A stretch of DNA of 64,000 nucleotides from Yoonia sp035117555 (GCF_035117555.1 NZ_JAYKPK010000007.1:167948-231947), one strand, 5' to 3'; numbered from the stretch's first letter, positions 53,101 through 61,455 are shown. The notes: generated from the letters alone by a model not told the origin. A program made the numbers and translations.

Positions 53101-54420
53101 TTACCAGCAAATGCCCTGATAGCTGCCAGCCGAGGTCAGGCCGCGCTGAATGCGCGACAGATCAATCATCGGCTGATCCGTCGCGGCCTGGCGCAAAGGC
53201 AGCAGCGCCTCGTCGTAATTATTGCCCACGATCAGGATATCAGCACCGGCGATCAACGCATCAATGCTCGGCACCATCCGGTCGCGCAGATCCGGCACCA
53301 CATCATTGCCGCGTCCGACACTGTCCAGATCCTGAGCATAGCCAAGGCTGACATTGGGGTCATAGACCTGCACATCATGACCATCGGTGATCAGCCGCGC
53401 AGCAAGCTCTGCCAGCGGGCTTTCGCGCAGATCATCGGTGCCGGGTTTAAAGCTGATACCGACCAGCCCCACCGATTTCATCCCGCTTTGCGCGACCATC
53501 TGCACGGCGCGGTCAATCTGCGCATCATTCGCGGATAAAACCGCACCCAACAGCGGCGCTGCGACATCACGGTCTTTGGCAAGCTGCTGCAAAGCGCGCA
53601 CATCCTTGGGCAGGCAGGACCCACCAAAGGCAAAACCGGGGCGCATGAAATGGGCGGAGATATTCACCTTGATGTCAGAGCACAAAAGCTTCATCACCAA
53701 TTGCCCGTCAAGCCCACAGGCCTTGGCAATATTGCCGATCTCATTGGCAAAGCTGACCTTGACCGCGCGCCAGGTGTTGGAGGTATATTTCACCATCTCG
53801 GCGGTGCGCAGATCAACCTCGTGAATGGCACAGGGCATGTTCTTGTTCAGCGCATTCAGAATGCCAAAGGTGGGTTTGTCCAAAGCGCCAAAGACGATCA
53901 GGCCGGGATTGTCGTAATCCTCAATCGCCGTGCTTTCGCGCAGGAATTCAGGGTAATAACCCACACCGAAATCCACACCGGCGCGCAGGCCAGAAGCCGC
54001 TTCCAGCGCCGGGATGCAGGTCGTCTCCATCGTGCCCGGCACGATGGTCGAGCGGATGATCACCGAATGATAGCCCTGCTTTTTCGCAATCGCCCGCCCG
54101 ATGATGCCACAGACCGAGATCACATGATCCAGACCAACCGATCCGTCCGCATTGCTTGGCGTGCCGACGCAGACAAAACTCGCCTCGGTCGCGGCAATCG
54201 CGGCCTCCGCATCCAAAGTGGCGGTCAGAAGACCCTGGGACACCGCATCGGCGATCAGCGGATCGAGCCCATTTTCGACAATGGGCGAACGACCCGAGTT
54301 GATCACATCGACGCGGTCCGGCACGATATCGACCGCCCAGACCTTATGTCCGTCGCGCGCCAGACAGGCCGCAGAAACCACACCGACATAGCCGATTCCA
54401 AAAACAGAGATATGGGCCAA
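53101..54420 (-). CDS. algD: GDP-mannose 6-dehydrogenase AlgD
   Basis: A 439-residue cytoplasmic enzyme that oxidises GDP-mannose to GDP-mannuronic acid, the committed step. The NAD motif GIGYVG is near the start, catalytic cysteine C269 in FAFGGSCLPKDVRAL, and the protein ends GICW like the Pseudomonas enzyme. The start codon is TTG 54420, with GGAAA about seven bases upstream; no nearby in-frame ATG gives the family N-terminus. It is the first gene of the operon. Confidence 0.93.
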   Translation of the reverse strand: MAHISVFGIGYVGVVSAACLARDGHKVWAVDIVPDRVDVINSGRSPIVENGLDPLIADAVSQGLLTATLDAEAAIAATEASFVCVGTPSNADGSVGLDHVISVCGIIGRAIAKKQGYHSVIIRSTIVPGTMETTCIPALEAASGLRAGVDFGVGYYPEFLRESTAIEDYDNPGLIVFGALDKPTFGILNALNKNMPCAIHEVDLRTAEMVKYTSNTWRAVKVSFANEIGNIAKACGLDGQLVMKLLCSDIKVNISAHFMRPGFAFGGSCLPKDVRALQQLAKDRDVAAPLLGAVLSANDAQIDRAVQMVAQSGMKSVGLVGISFKPGTDDLRESPLAELAARLITDGHDVQVYDPNVSLGYAQDLDSVGRGNDVVPDLRDRMVPSIDALIAGADILIVGNNYDEALLPLRQAATDQPMIDLSRIQRGLTSAGSYQGICW

Positions 54421-54556
54421 GAGTTTTCCAATTTGTAAACATTTAAACTATCACTGGTTAGATATTGATAAAACACCGGGATGACCCGTCCGTAAAATGT
54501 GTAACTCTGTCAGTAAATCCAGAGCTCTTGTCAGGAAAATAGGAAATGCCACAACG
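54421..54556 (-). promoter_or_regulatory. Intergenic leader upstream of algD
   Basis: A 136-bp AT-rich region between the luxR-type gene and algD, in the same orientation. It probably holds the main alginate promoter, although read-through from the regulator gene is possible. No sigma-54 (GG-N10-GC) or AlgU-type element is clear. The run ATTTTACGG..ATATCTAACC contains possible promoter hexamers, none convincing. Confidence 0.4.
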
Positions 54557-55240
54557 TCAGTTCATCCAGCCCGACCGGATGGCAAACTGCACGATGTCGG
54601 CGCGCGAAGACAGGTTCAGCTTGCGATTCGCACGGGCCTTGTAGGTGTCGACCGTTTTGGCGCTTATTTCCAGAATGGCCGCGATCTGCTTGATCGATAC
54701 GCCCATGGCGAGATTACGCAAAACAGCAATTTCGCGATCGGTCAAATCAACATCCCGATACGCCTCTTTGGCAAAACTGCGACTGTCCTGATAGGATTCG
54801 TGGAAATATTCGCCGCCAAAAGCTACGGCACAGACGATGCGCACCAGCTCTTCGCCAAAGACGAATTTCGGCAGTACCGCCCGGAATCCATCGGCCCTGA
54901 AACCACTCAAATCTTCTGTCGATATATCAGAGCAATAGCCGATCAGCGACGTTGCTTTGGCGACGTCCTGGAAACAGCGCTGCGAAGATTTTGTCTTCTG
55001 CAACAGCTGTGTCGGATCCAGAATCAGAATATCTGATGTCCCGCAATCTATTACGTCGTAGTCCACGGTCGGATGAATTGAGACAACAAACGACGACAAA
55101 TGTTCGGACGAGGCGAGAGCAGATGCAATACCCGACGCAAGGATCGGATTGGCGTCCATCACGAATATTTTTCTCTGTATATCCGCAAGATTTTTCTCGT
55201 CCAGATCACCACAGATATCAGCAGTCATATCAATCATCAT
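54557..55240 (-). CDS. LuxR/FixJ-type response regulator next to alginate operon
   Basis: A 227-residue regulator. The start is ATG 55240 (or 55237), preceded by AAGAG. The N-terminal receiver-like domain begins KIFVMDANPILASGIASAL and has an aspartate in ILILDPTQLL at the phosphorylation position; the second acidic residue of the usual pair is not obvious. The C-terminal LuxR helix-turn-helix is intact: LTDREIAVLRNLAMGVSIKQ and AKTVDTYKARANRKL. It is encoded just upstream of algD on the same strand, so it is the best candidate for transcriptional control of the operon. A partner kinase is not in the window. Confidence 0.85.
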   Translation of the reverse strand: MMIDMTADICGDLDEKNLADIQRKIFVMDANPILASGIASALASSEHLSSFVVSIHPTVDYDVIDCGTSDILILDPTQLLQKTKSSQRCFQDVAKATSLIGYCSDISTEDLSGFRADGFRAVLPKFVFGEELVRIVCAVAFGGEYFHESYQDSRSFAKEAYRDVDLTDREIAVLRNLAMGVSIKQIAAILEISAKTVDTYKARANRKLNLSSRADIVQFAIRSGWMN

Positions 55241-55407
55241 TACTCTTAAACCCCAATTAAAAAAACAAATATAAAAACGTAGAATCAGAATAATGGCCAA
55301 CACAAAGACAAGTGAAACTACACTGCTTTTGATCATCAAAGCCCCAGGACTGGAACACGGATTAGACTATGCTTGGGGATGATTGGCTGGCTAGCACCGG
55401 AAAATAC
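55241..55407. promoter_or_regulatory. Upstream region of luxR-type regulator
   Basis: A 167-bp AT-rich stretch with no gene. It should contain the regulator's promoter. Its far end abuts an IS481 fragment, so the native upstream region may have been cut by transposition. Confidence 0.4.
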
Positions 55408-55575
55408 CTAGGTATTTAGCGCCAGCACCTGATGGATCGGATTTAGGATGAATCTGTCTGGCTCAGGTGTCCAGATCTTGCAGATATATTCGTTGGGTGT
55501 GAACCCACCAAGGGTCTTGAGCCTGCAAGCGAAGTTGTGAACTGCAATGAAGTCAGCGACATGCGCCCGCAAGCT
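55408..55575 (-). pseudogene. IS481-family transposase C-terminal remnant
   Basis: A 54-codon fragment on the minus strand reading LRAHVADFIAVHNF..RLKTLGG, then FTPNEYICKIWTPEPDRF and NPIHQVLALNT before TAG (55410-55408). This is the characteristic C-terminus of IS481-type transposases. The rest of the element is missing; its 5' side meets the end of an IS3 fragment at 55577. Confidence 0.8.
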
Positions 55576-55576
55576 T

Positions 55577-55728
55577 TGGACCTGTCGCGTATTTGTACCG
55601 GTCCAAGTGCTCGTTTAAGCCACCTTCCGTTTGAAAGCGACCGGTCTTTTCCAACCCAATGCTGAGCGTCCGCGGCGCGAGTTGTAAAAGCCATTGATGT
55701 GTTCAAAGGCCGCCATCTCGGCTTTCCG
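55577..55728 (-). pseudogene. IS3-family transposase OrfB C-terminal remnant with terminal repeat
   Basis: The minus strand encodes RKAEMAAFEHINGFYNSRR and GRSALGWKRPVAFKRKVA before TAA (55617-55615), the end of an IS3 OrfB. Past the stop, a TGGACCTGTCGCG terminus at 55577 looks like the element's inverted repeat. An in-frame TGA lies just upstream of the fragment, so only about 40 codons survive. Confidence 0.8.
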
Positions 55729-55784
55729 TCGGGTTTCCCACAACCGCCGTCAGGGCCGCACGAAGAACATGACAGGATGCTGAA

Positions 55785-55910
55785 ATGGTATTGGCACAAT
55801 TCGATCCCGATAAGGCAGAGATCGACCGCATCCTCGACAACTTCGAGCGCCGCGCCAAAAAACCGGCCCCGAAGCCGCGCAAACCAAAAGCCATACTGAG
55901 AAGCCTCTGA
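55785..55910 (+). CDS. Small hypothetical ORF (41 aa), doubtful
   Basis: ATG 55785 to TGA gives MVLAQFDPDKAEIDRIL followed by a basic, proline-rich tail (KKPAPKPRKPKA). The composition looks coding, but no ribosome-binding site is clear. It lies between IS remnants and the PepSY-like gene and could be the end of another mobile-element protein. I do not recognise it. Confidence 0.35.
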   Translation: MVLAQFDPDKAEIDRILDNFERRAKKPAPKPRKPKAILRSL

Positions 55911-55969
55911 TCAATATAGCGCGGCAACGGCCTTCGGCAGATGGTTACCTACCTACGTTGCTGATATGT

Positions 55970-56809
55970 TTAGCGTAGCGCGCGCTCTCGCGAAACCCGA
56001 CCGTCTTCATCCAGCCGGACCAGCACCATTTCATCAAATGGATTGCGGGCAATCACCTCGATATGCCGTCCGGCCCGGTTTGCCCAACCCAGATCAGTAT
56101 AACCTTCCTCGGTCAGCCGGGCTGTCGCGGTGTCCAGTGTCGGGGACCGGCGGCTGTCGCGCCCCATCTTGATCTCTTCCAGCTCGCCCGTCTGGTCGAA
56201 CTCCAGTTCAACCTGCATGCCGTCTGCGTCGAACCCACCGACCTCGGTATCGCCATCAGAATCAAGTTCGATCTCGGTGATCCGGGCCAATGCGGTCAGC
56301 CGCGCATTGTTGCGCACCGATGCTGGCAGCAGATTGTCCAGAACTGCGTCCGGAATGGCCATGCCTTCGCTGACCTTGATATCCTCGATACGGTTATCGT
56401 CATATTCGACGGCGATCCAGGTGCCGTCAGGCAATTGGCCGAAGAATTCATCATCGTCCTCATCCACCTGTGCCAGCGTCTGGACAAAGCCGAACTCGGC
56501 AGCCCGGCCGGTGACCGGGGCAGTGTTCGCGGGCGGCGTCGCTGCGCCTGCGGCCACAGTTTCAATACCGGTGGCGGCAAAGCTGTTGCCATCCTGCGTA
56601 CCGGTCAGCCGGACGTTCTGTCCCGCCTGCGGCAGGTCAGCGCCCTCGGTCGCTGTGACAAGCACCTGACCTTCGGTGGTGGTCACGGTAAACTGGTTGT
56701 CAAAGATTGCACCGACCGTCCCGGTGAGGTTCTGGTTCTGGGCAAAGGCGGCAACAGGCAGCGCCAGAGCGATGCCAAAGGTCAATGCGCGGAAGTTTGA
56801 GATCGTCAT
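55970..56809 (-). CDS. Secreted PepSY-like protein
   Basis: A 279-residue periplasmic protein. ATG 56809 (MTISNFRALTFGIALALPVAAFA) has AAAGGA upstream and a signal peptide. The N-terminal part (about 25-90) is an OB-fold-like VTTTEGQVLVTATEGA domain. The C-terminal part is acidic (DEDDDEFFG; ELDSDGDTEVGGFDADG) and ends in a PepSY-like ARLTEEGYTDLGWANR..HIEVIARN unit. It is divergent from a PhoPQ-like two-component operon, a pairing common for PepSY proteins, which suggests a sensor input or regulated target. Confidence 0.72.
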   Translation of the reverse strand: MTISNFRALTFGIALALPVAAFAQNQNLTGTVGAIFDNQFTVTTTEGQVLVTATEGADLPQAGQNVRLTGTQDGNSFAATGIETVAAGAATPPANTAPVTGRAAEFGFVQTLAQVDEDDDEFFGQLPDGTWIAVEYDDNRIEDIKVSEGMAIPDAVLDNLLPASVRNNARLTALARITEIELDSDGDTEVGGFDADGMQVELEFDQTGELEEIKMGRDSRRSPTLDTATARLTEEGYTDLGWANRAGRHIEVIARNPFDEMVLVRLDEDGRVSRERALR

Positions 56810-56929
56810 TTTGTATCCTTTCAATATCGATTGATGTGTCGATGGAGAATCATTTCGCATAATTGGGCCAAACAGCACCGCAATCCGTTGTTTGGTTTTC
56901 ATTAGGGTGCAAAAGCCTATGCTGATCCT

Positions 56930-57226
56930 ATGCTTTATCGATTCATCATGCTCAGCGCGGTGCTTGGCCTTTGCGGCACCTTGTCATCGGCCCAGAATCC
57001 GCCTGCTGCCGATCGTATTAGCGCTGACACGCCTGATGGTGCGCTGGTCTGCGCAGCCACGCGGTTCAGGGGGGAACCTTTGTCGATTGAACAGGATGAC
57101 GGGATGGTTGAATTGCGCTGGCTGACCCCGTCGCAGAATGTGCTGCGGATCACGCTGACCGGGCCGGGGTGCCGGTTCATCGACGTGCGCGGTGTCGGTC
57201 TGTCCGAGGCATGGATATTGCCATGA
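56930..57226 (+). CDS. Small secreted protein upstream of two-component system
   Basis: A 98-residue protein with a signal peptide (MLYRFIMLSAVLGLCGTLSSA). A later ATG at 56948 would still give a signal peptide. The mature part has two cysteines (VCAATRF and GCRFID), which could form a disulfide. Its TGA overlaps the response-regulator ATG as ATGA, so it is translationally coupled and probably acts with the sensor kinase in the periplasm. No family was recognised. Confidence 0.7.
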   Translation: MLYRFIMLSAVLGLCGTLSSAQNPPAADRISADTPDGALVCAATRFRGEPLSIEQDDGMVELRWLTPSQNVLRITLTGPGCRFIDVRGVGLSEAWILP

Positions 57227-57891
57227 AGATCCTCGTCACCGAAGACGATCCGACACTTTGCGCCCAGATCGCAGAGGCTTTGCGCGCTGCGGGCATGATC
57301 GTCGACACCGCCCATGACGGGGAAGATGGCGAATTTCTCGGATCGACCGAAACCTACGATGCCGCCGTGCTTGACCTTGGCCTGCCCGGCCTTGACGGGG
57401 TCGAGGTCCTTACGCGCTGGCGCGCCAGTGGTGTCACGATCCCCGTGCTGATCCTGACCGCCCGCGATGAATGGGCCGATAAAGTGCGCGGGTTCCGTGC
57501 TGGTGCGGATGATTACGTCGTCAAACCCTTTCGCATGGATGAGGTGGTGCTGCGGCTGCAGACCCTGATCCGCCGCGCGGCAGGCCATGCCAGCGCCATT
57601 GTCACCGCCGGTGATCTGGATCTCGACACCAGCAGCGGCCAGATCACCCAAGCGGGTATGCCGGTCCGACTGACCGCCTTTGAAAACCGGTTGCTGGCCT
57701 ATCTGATCCTGCACAAAGGCCGGATCGTCAGCCGGACAGAATTGTCGGATCATATGTATGATCATGCCGCCGACCGCGATTTCCGCTCGCTCGAGGTGGT
57801 GATCGGCCGGATTCGCCGCAAGATCGGCATGGACAGGATCGAAACCCGCCGTGGCGAAGGTTATCTGCTGCCCGCGGGTTCTGAAAAATGA
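57223..57891 (+). CDS. PhoP-like response regulator
   Basis: A 222-residue OmpR-family regulator starting at ATG 57223 (MKILVTEDDPTL). The receiver has the EDD acidic pocket, D in AAVLDLGLPGLDGVEV and K in VVKPFRMDE. The winged helix includes LTAFENRLLAYLILHKGRIVSRTEL and RSLEVVIGRIRRKIG. Its stop overlaps the kinase ATG by four bases. Confidence 0.92.
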   Translation: MKILVTEDDPTLCAQIAEALRAAGMIVDTAHDGEDGEFLGSTETYDAAVLDLGLPGLDGVEVLTRWRASGVTIPVLILTARDEWADKVRGFRAGADDYVVKPFRMDEVVLRLQTLIRRAAGHASAIVTAGDLDLDTSSGQITQAGMPVRLTAFENRLLAYLILHKGRIVSRTELSDHMYDHAADRDFRSLEVVIGRIRRKIGMDRIETRRGEGYLLPAGSEK

Positions 57892-59177
57892 TGGGGTCTA
57901 TCCGCGCGCGGCTGCTGGTGCTGTCGGCCGGGCTGACGGCGGCGGCCTTGCTGGTGGCCTGGTGGTGGATCGCAGCCTTGCTGGGCGATTTCATCGAAAG
58001 ACGCGTGCTGGCCGAACTTGATGCGATGGCGCTTGGCGTGATGGCCGCTTCGGAATATGATGAAACCGGCATGTTCACGGTCTCGCCAAGGCCCGCCGAT
58101 CCACGCTTTGATGCGCCTTATTCCGGCTGGTATTGGACCGTGACCACCCAATCAGGCGAGGTTCAGGCCAGTGCCGCATCCTTGGTTACAGGTATGATGA
58201 CCGAAGCCGACAGGCGCATATTCGGTCCGCAGGGCGCGGAACTCTTGGCCTATCGCCGGACTTTCACCGCGCCGGGCCTGTCGGACCCGTTGCGGGTCAC
58301 GGTCACTGCGCCCTTGCAAGTTGTCGACGCGGAGCGCGATGCGGTGATCAGGCCATTGGCGCTGGCGCTGGCAGGATTAGGGGCAGCGCTGGTGGCTGCC
58401 GGTCTGGGCGCATCAGTGCTCGGCCTGCGCAAGCTGGACCATTTGCGCCGCAATCTGGAACGCCTGCGCCGTGGTGTGACAACGAGCCTGCCGGACCCCG
58501 GCGTCAGCGAATTGCGCCCATTGGTGGAAGAACTGAACGGGTTGATCGAGGCCAACCGCGAAACAGTGTCCCGCGCGCGCACGCATGCGGGCAATCTGGC
58601 CCATGCGCTGAAAACACCCTTGGCCGCCCTGACCAATACCGCCACGCCGAACCAACGCCCGATGCTGGAGCAGATGGACAGGTCGATCCGCTGGCATCTG
58701 CGGCGCGCGGGGGCGGCGGGGTCCGGGCGGATGCTGACCGATTCTGTGCCGATTGCCGATGTGGTCGCGGATCTGGCGCTTGTGCTTTCTCCCGATGCGG
58801 CAAGGCGCGGTATCGCGCTATCGCTGGACCCGGGCAATGATCTTATCTTTGCCGGTGAGCCTGAAGACCTGACCGAGATGCTGGGCAATCTGCTGGAAAA
58901 CGCGCTCAACTGGGCGAACCAAAGCGTCAGCCTGCTGGCCAAGGCCGGGCCAGATGGCAGAATCATCCTACTGATCTGCGATGACGGCCCTGGCATACCC
59001 CCCGACCGGCGCGCCGCCCTCCTGCACCGGGGCGCACGGCTCGACGAAAGTCAGCCCGGGTCGGGGCTGGGGTTGGCGATTGTGTCGGATCTTGTCAGAC
59101 TTTATCGTGGATCACTGCGGCTTGATGATGGTCCAAGGGGCGGTCTGGTGGTGACCCTGGACTTGCCGGGACGATAG
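57888..59177 (+). CDS. PhoQ-like sensor histidine kinase
   Basis: A 429-residue kinase: transmembrane helix near residues 8-28, periplasmic domain of about 130 residues, second helix near 155-175, HAMP, the PhoQ-type H-box LAHALKTPLAALTN, and ATP-binding boxes LLENALNWA, DDGPGIPP and GSGLGLAIVSDLVRLYRG. It is the last intact gene before a zone of recombinase and IS remnants. Confidence 0.9.
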   Translation: MMGSIRARLLVLSAGLTAAALLVAWWWIAALLGDFIERRVLAELDAMALGVMAASEYDETGMFTVSPRPADPRFDAPYSGWYWTVTTQSGEVQASAASLVTGMMTEADRRIFGPQGAELLAYRRTFTAPGLSDPLRVTVTAPLQVVDAERDAVIRPLALALAGLGAALVAAGLGASVLGLRKLDHLRRNLERLRRGVTTSLPDPGVSELRPLVEELNGLIEANRETVSRARTHAGNLAHALKTPLAALTNTATPNQRPMLEQMDRSIRWHLRRAGAAGSGRMLTDSVPIADVVADLALVLSPDAARRGIALSLDPGNDLIFAGEPEDLTEMLGNLLENALNWANQSVSLLAKAGPDGRIILLICDDGPGIPPDRRAALLHRGARLDESQPGSGLGLAIVSDLVRLYRGSLRLDDGPRGGLVVTLDLPGR

Positions 59178-59239
59178 TTAAGAGATTTTGCGACCGTATC
59201 AACCAAGTCGGCTGGGCAGCTTCGACTCGGAAGCCCCCG

Positions 59240-59628
59240 GTGCTTATGCCGCGCGTGAGAAGGCCTGCCGCGACCTTGCGGCAGGTCGACAAGAAGATCA
59301 GCAGCATCATGGCAGCAATCGAAGACGGGATGTATCAGCCAAGTATGAAGGACCGGATCGCGGAACTTGAAGGCGAGAAGCGCAAGTTAACCGCCTATCT
59401 CGCACAAAGCCCTAAGCCAACTGCCCTGCGGCTGCATCCAAGCCTGTCGGAGGTCTACCGGATGAAGATCCGCAATCTGTCGGCAGCACTGCAGGATCCA
59501 GGTCTCAAGACCGAGGTGACAGAAGCGCTGCGCGGACTGTCTCCGAGATCGGGACGATCCCGGAGACAGACGCGCCGAACGGGCACTACATTGAACTGGC
59601 AGGGGAATTGGCGGGTATTCTGGCATTG
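59240..59628 (+). pseudogene. Large serine recombinase C-terminal remnant, frameshifted
   Basis: The fragment begins near LRQVDKKISSIMAAIEDGMY, continues through MKDRIAELEGEKRKLTAYL and LHPSLSEVYRMKIRNL, then shifts frame at about 59540 (after EALRGL), where SEIGTIPETDAPNGHYIEL and AGELAGILAL follow in another frame. This is the zinc-domain/coiled-coil tail of a site-specific serine recombinase. The catalytic N-terminal domain is gone, so it is inactive. It marks an old mobile element next to the two-component operon. Confidence 0.75.
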
Positions 59629-60173
59629 AGACGGTGTTTACGCAGGACGGGCCGGCGCCAGACTGCCCGATTGCGCGCCCAGCGACACCCACGCGGCCAC
59701 TCATGACGCCGAGGCCATACCCAAGGTCGGTCCAAGACCGTCCGTTGATCACCCCGCCCAGCGGGTATCGATGCAGTATTTCAGCGACTGTTGCCGCCTT
59801 CAGCAGGATGATACCGCGTGGCAGCCTGCCAATGGACCCGCGAGAAATCGTGCCGGGTGGTGGGATGCGAGATGCGGCGAAATCCAAGCGGATCACAAAT
59901 CATATCATTCCCGATGTCGATCCCGACGACGGCGAGGTCCTCAGTACTTCCTCTGTTCTTTGCACACATTGCTGCTTTCCCTTCAGGACAAATCGATATG
60001 CCCCGCCGGAAAAGTTAAGTTTTGATAGTGCGGTCACACGGCTGAACCCTTCTGTATAGGGGGGCTCGAAAGATGCCAGACAGCGGTTGAGATCATGACA
60101 CGTGTCTAAAAGGTCGCTTAAGATGTCAGTAGCTTTTGATAGATTGCCGCTCGACGAATATCTATATTATGGA
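59629..60173. other. Remnant-rich gap with IS110-like fragment
   Basis: No intact gene is supported. On the minus strand at about 59898-59969 the sequence reads RGSTEDLAVVGIDIGNDM, the N-terminal DEDD-region start of an IS110 transposase, followed by unrelated or degraded codons. The rest (59640-59890) has open frames in both strands but no recognisable protein. Confidence 0.55.
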
Positions 60174-60199
60174 GGGCCGCCCGATATATTGGGCGGCCC
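60174..60199 (-). terminator. Terminator-like hairpin after yciE-like gene
   Basis: A perfect 9-bp inverted repeat, GGGCCGCCC (60174-60182) and GGGCGGCCC (60191-60199), with an 8-nt AT-rich loop, 24 bp past the stop of the YciE-like gene on the minus strand. A short AT-rich tail follows. Confidence 0.65.
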
Positions 60200-60222
60200 A
60201 GTTCGCCGGTTGCGGAAATGGT

Positions 60223-60723
60223 TCAGGAGACGGCGTCCCTGTTCACCCCACCCTTGGTGGCGATCTCGGTCATGCGGCGGTCGCCGTCATAGGTCTGATC
60301 AAGGCATTTCTTCAAAATTGCCGCGTCACTGTCCAAACCGAGGCGATTTGCAAAGGCGGCCAGCGTGCCATAGCCCGCTAATGCGTAATGCACCATGCGC
60401 TGGTATTGCGGGATGATGGCGGCGTCGCGCACGTCAGCGTCAGTGATCTCATCAGACAAGCCATGTGCGCGAGCTTCCTTCACAAGGCCTTCCATACCCT
60501 TGCAATGTTCCGCGTTAGGCTTAATGCCGTGGTCGTTGCACAGCTTTTCTATTTCGGCGATCCCATCGGCAATACCGTTGCCGCCGGCGATCAGGGCTTC
60601 GGACAAGTCCTTGTGTTTGGCCGCGCGGCCGAGTTCGGTCACAACGGGCAGGCACTGCGTGTTAGCGCTCCAGATGTCCTGAAGTTGGTCGAGGTAAACG
60701 TCTTTGAGCGAGTTCATGACCAT
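60223..60723 (-). CDS. YciE/YciF-type ferritin-like protein (DUF892)
   Basis: A 166-residue cytoplasmic four-helix-bundle protein. ATG 60723 (MVMNSLKDVYLDQLQDIWSA) follows AAGGAG by six bases. The family start LKDVYLDQLQDI, EALIAGGNG..EIEKLC region, the CKGMEGLV segment and YALAGYGTLAAFA are typical. Relatives bind a di-iron centre and are induced by stress; the physiological role is not well defined. It stands alone between IS-type remnants. Confidence 0.85.
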   Translation of the reverse strand: MVMNSLKDVYLDQLQDIWSANTQCLPVVTELGRAAKHKDLSEALIAGGNGIADGIAEIEKLCNDHGIKPNAEHCKGMEGLVKEARAHGLSDEITDADVRDAAIIPQYQRMVHYALAGYGTLAAFANRLGLDSDAAILKKCLDQTYDGDRRMTEIATKGGVNRDAVS

Positions 60724-61092
60724 ATCGGTCTCCTTTGTTCCGGTTAATTCCACAACGGTCAGCACCAAGGAAAGTTCCTTTGGTCGGTCGGGCTAAACTG
60801 TATTCCGCCGCATTGGCAGCCTAGTCTGGACCAGCGAGAGAATGTCCGCCGCTTGCCGTGAAGACCGCTCTGCCATATTTTGGTGACGCGTAAATAAGAA
60901 GCGTAAGGGCTCAAAGCGGTCATGCAGCATTACTGAGTGTCGGTCGGGGTCATTGCCCAAAGTGGCTGCAGACGGCCCCTTCTGGACGTTCAGAGATGGT
61001 CAGGTGCTAAAGTGCCGAAACCCAAAAGCAGCCGTTGCCTCATGTGATCTGAATAAGCATACTCAAGCACGAACTAGCACTGATAAAAAAGC
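60724..61092. other. Gene-free stretch upstream of small zinc-ribbon gene
   Basis: A 369-bp region with no gene I can support. It should hold the yciE-like promoter on the left. One open frame here (60953-61207) overlaps the 59-codon gene in another frame and has no family features. Confidence 0.4.
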
Positions 61093-61272
61093 ATGGCTGA
61101 ATACGATTGCGTCTGCGGTTGCGGGGAGAAAACAAAGGGTGGGAAATTCTGCCCAGGCCACGATCAAAAACTCAGGAAGGCTATTGAGGACGCAGTCGGT
61201 GGCTTAGAAAATTTACGGTCAATCGCTGAAAGCCATGTAGGCAAGCCGATCTCTTTTCGGCCTACAGAGTAG
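61093..61272 (+). CDS. 59-aa zinc-ribbon-like protein
   Basis: A 59-residue protein starting MAEYDCVCGCGEKTKGG. It has CxCxC and a later CPGHDQKLRKA segment (FCPGHDQ), enough cysteine and histidine for one zinc site. The GHDQKLRKAIEDAVGGLENL part recalls a widespread family of small proteins in alphaproteobacteria, of unknown function, often on mobile DNA. AAAAAAGC precedes the ATG, with no strong ribosome-binding site. It lies between the YciE-like gene and the iron-transport operon. Confidence 0.65.
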   Translation: MAEYDCVCGCGEKTKGGKFCPGHDQKLRKAIEDAVGGLENLRSIAESHVGKPISFRPTE

Positions 61273-61455
61273 TATCGGTCCAAAGCCGCCGGTCGGGTTT
61301 ATTAAGTGCGGCGTGGTCGCATGCCGTAAATTTACCGTTCAGTCTTAGTGGCACGCAATCGGCAGAGCCGATGCCTTGCCGGAGGCGTCGCCTCTCGCCA
61401 TTTTTCCTGACAAAAACACTGTTGATGTTTTGGCGGTTCGGTATTAGCCGGATCC

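Noticed and set aside
55402..55417. Perfect 16-bp palindrome AAATACCTAGGTATTT upstream of the luxR-type gene, first taken as an operator
   Set aside because: It includes the stop codon of the IS481 transposase remnant, so it is more likely part of the element's end than a regulator site.
60953..61207. 84-codon open frame before the iron operon
   Set aside because: It overlaps the better supported 59-aa gene in another frame and shows no family or start signal.
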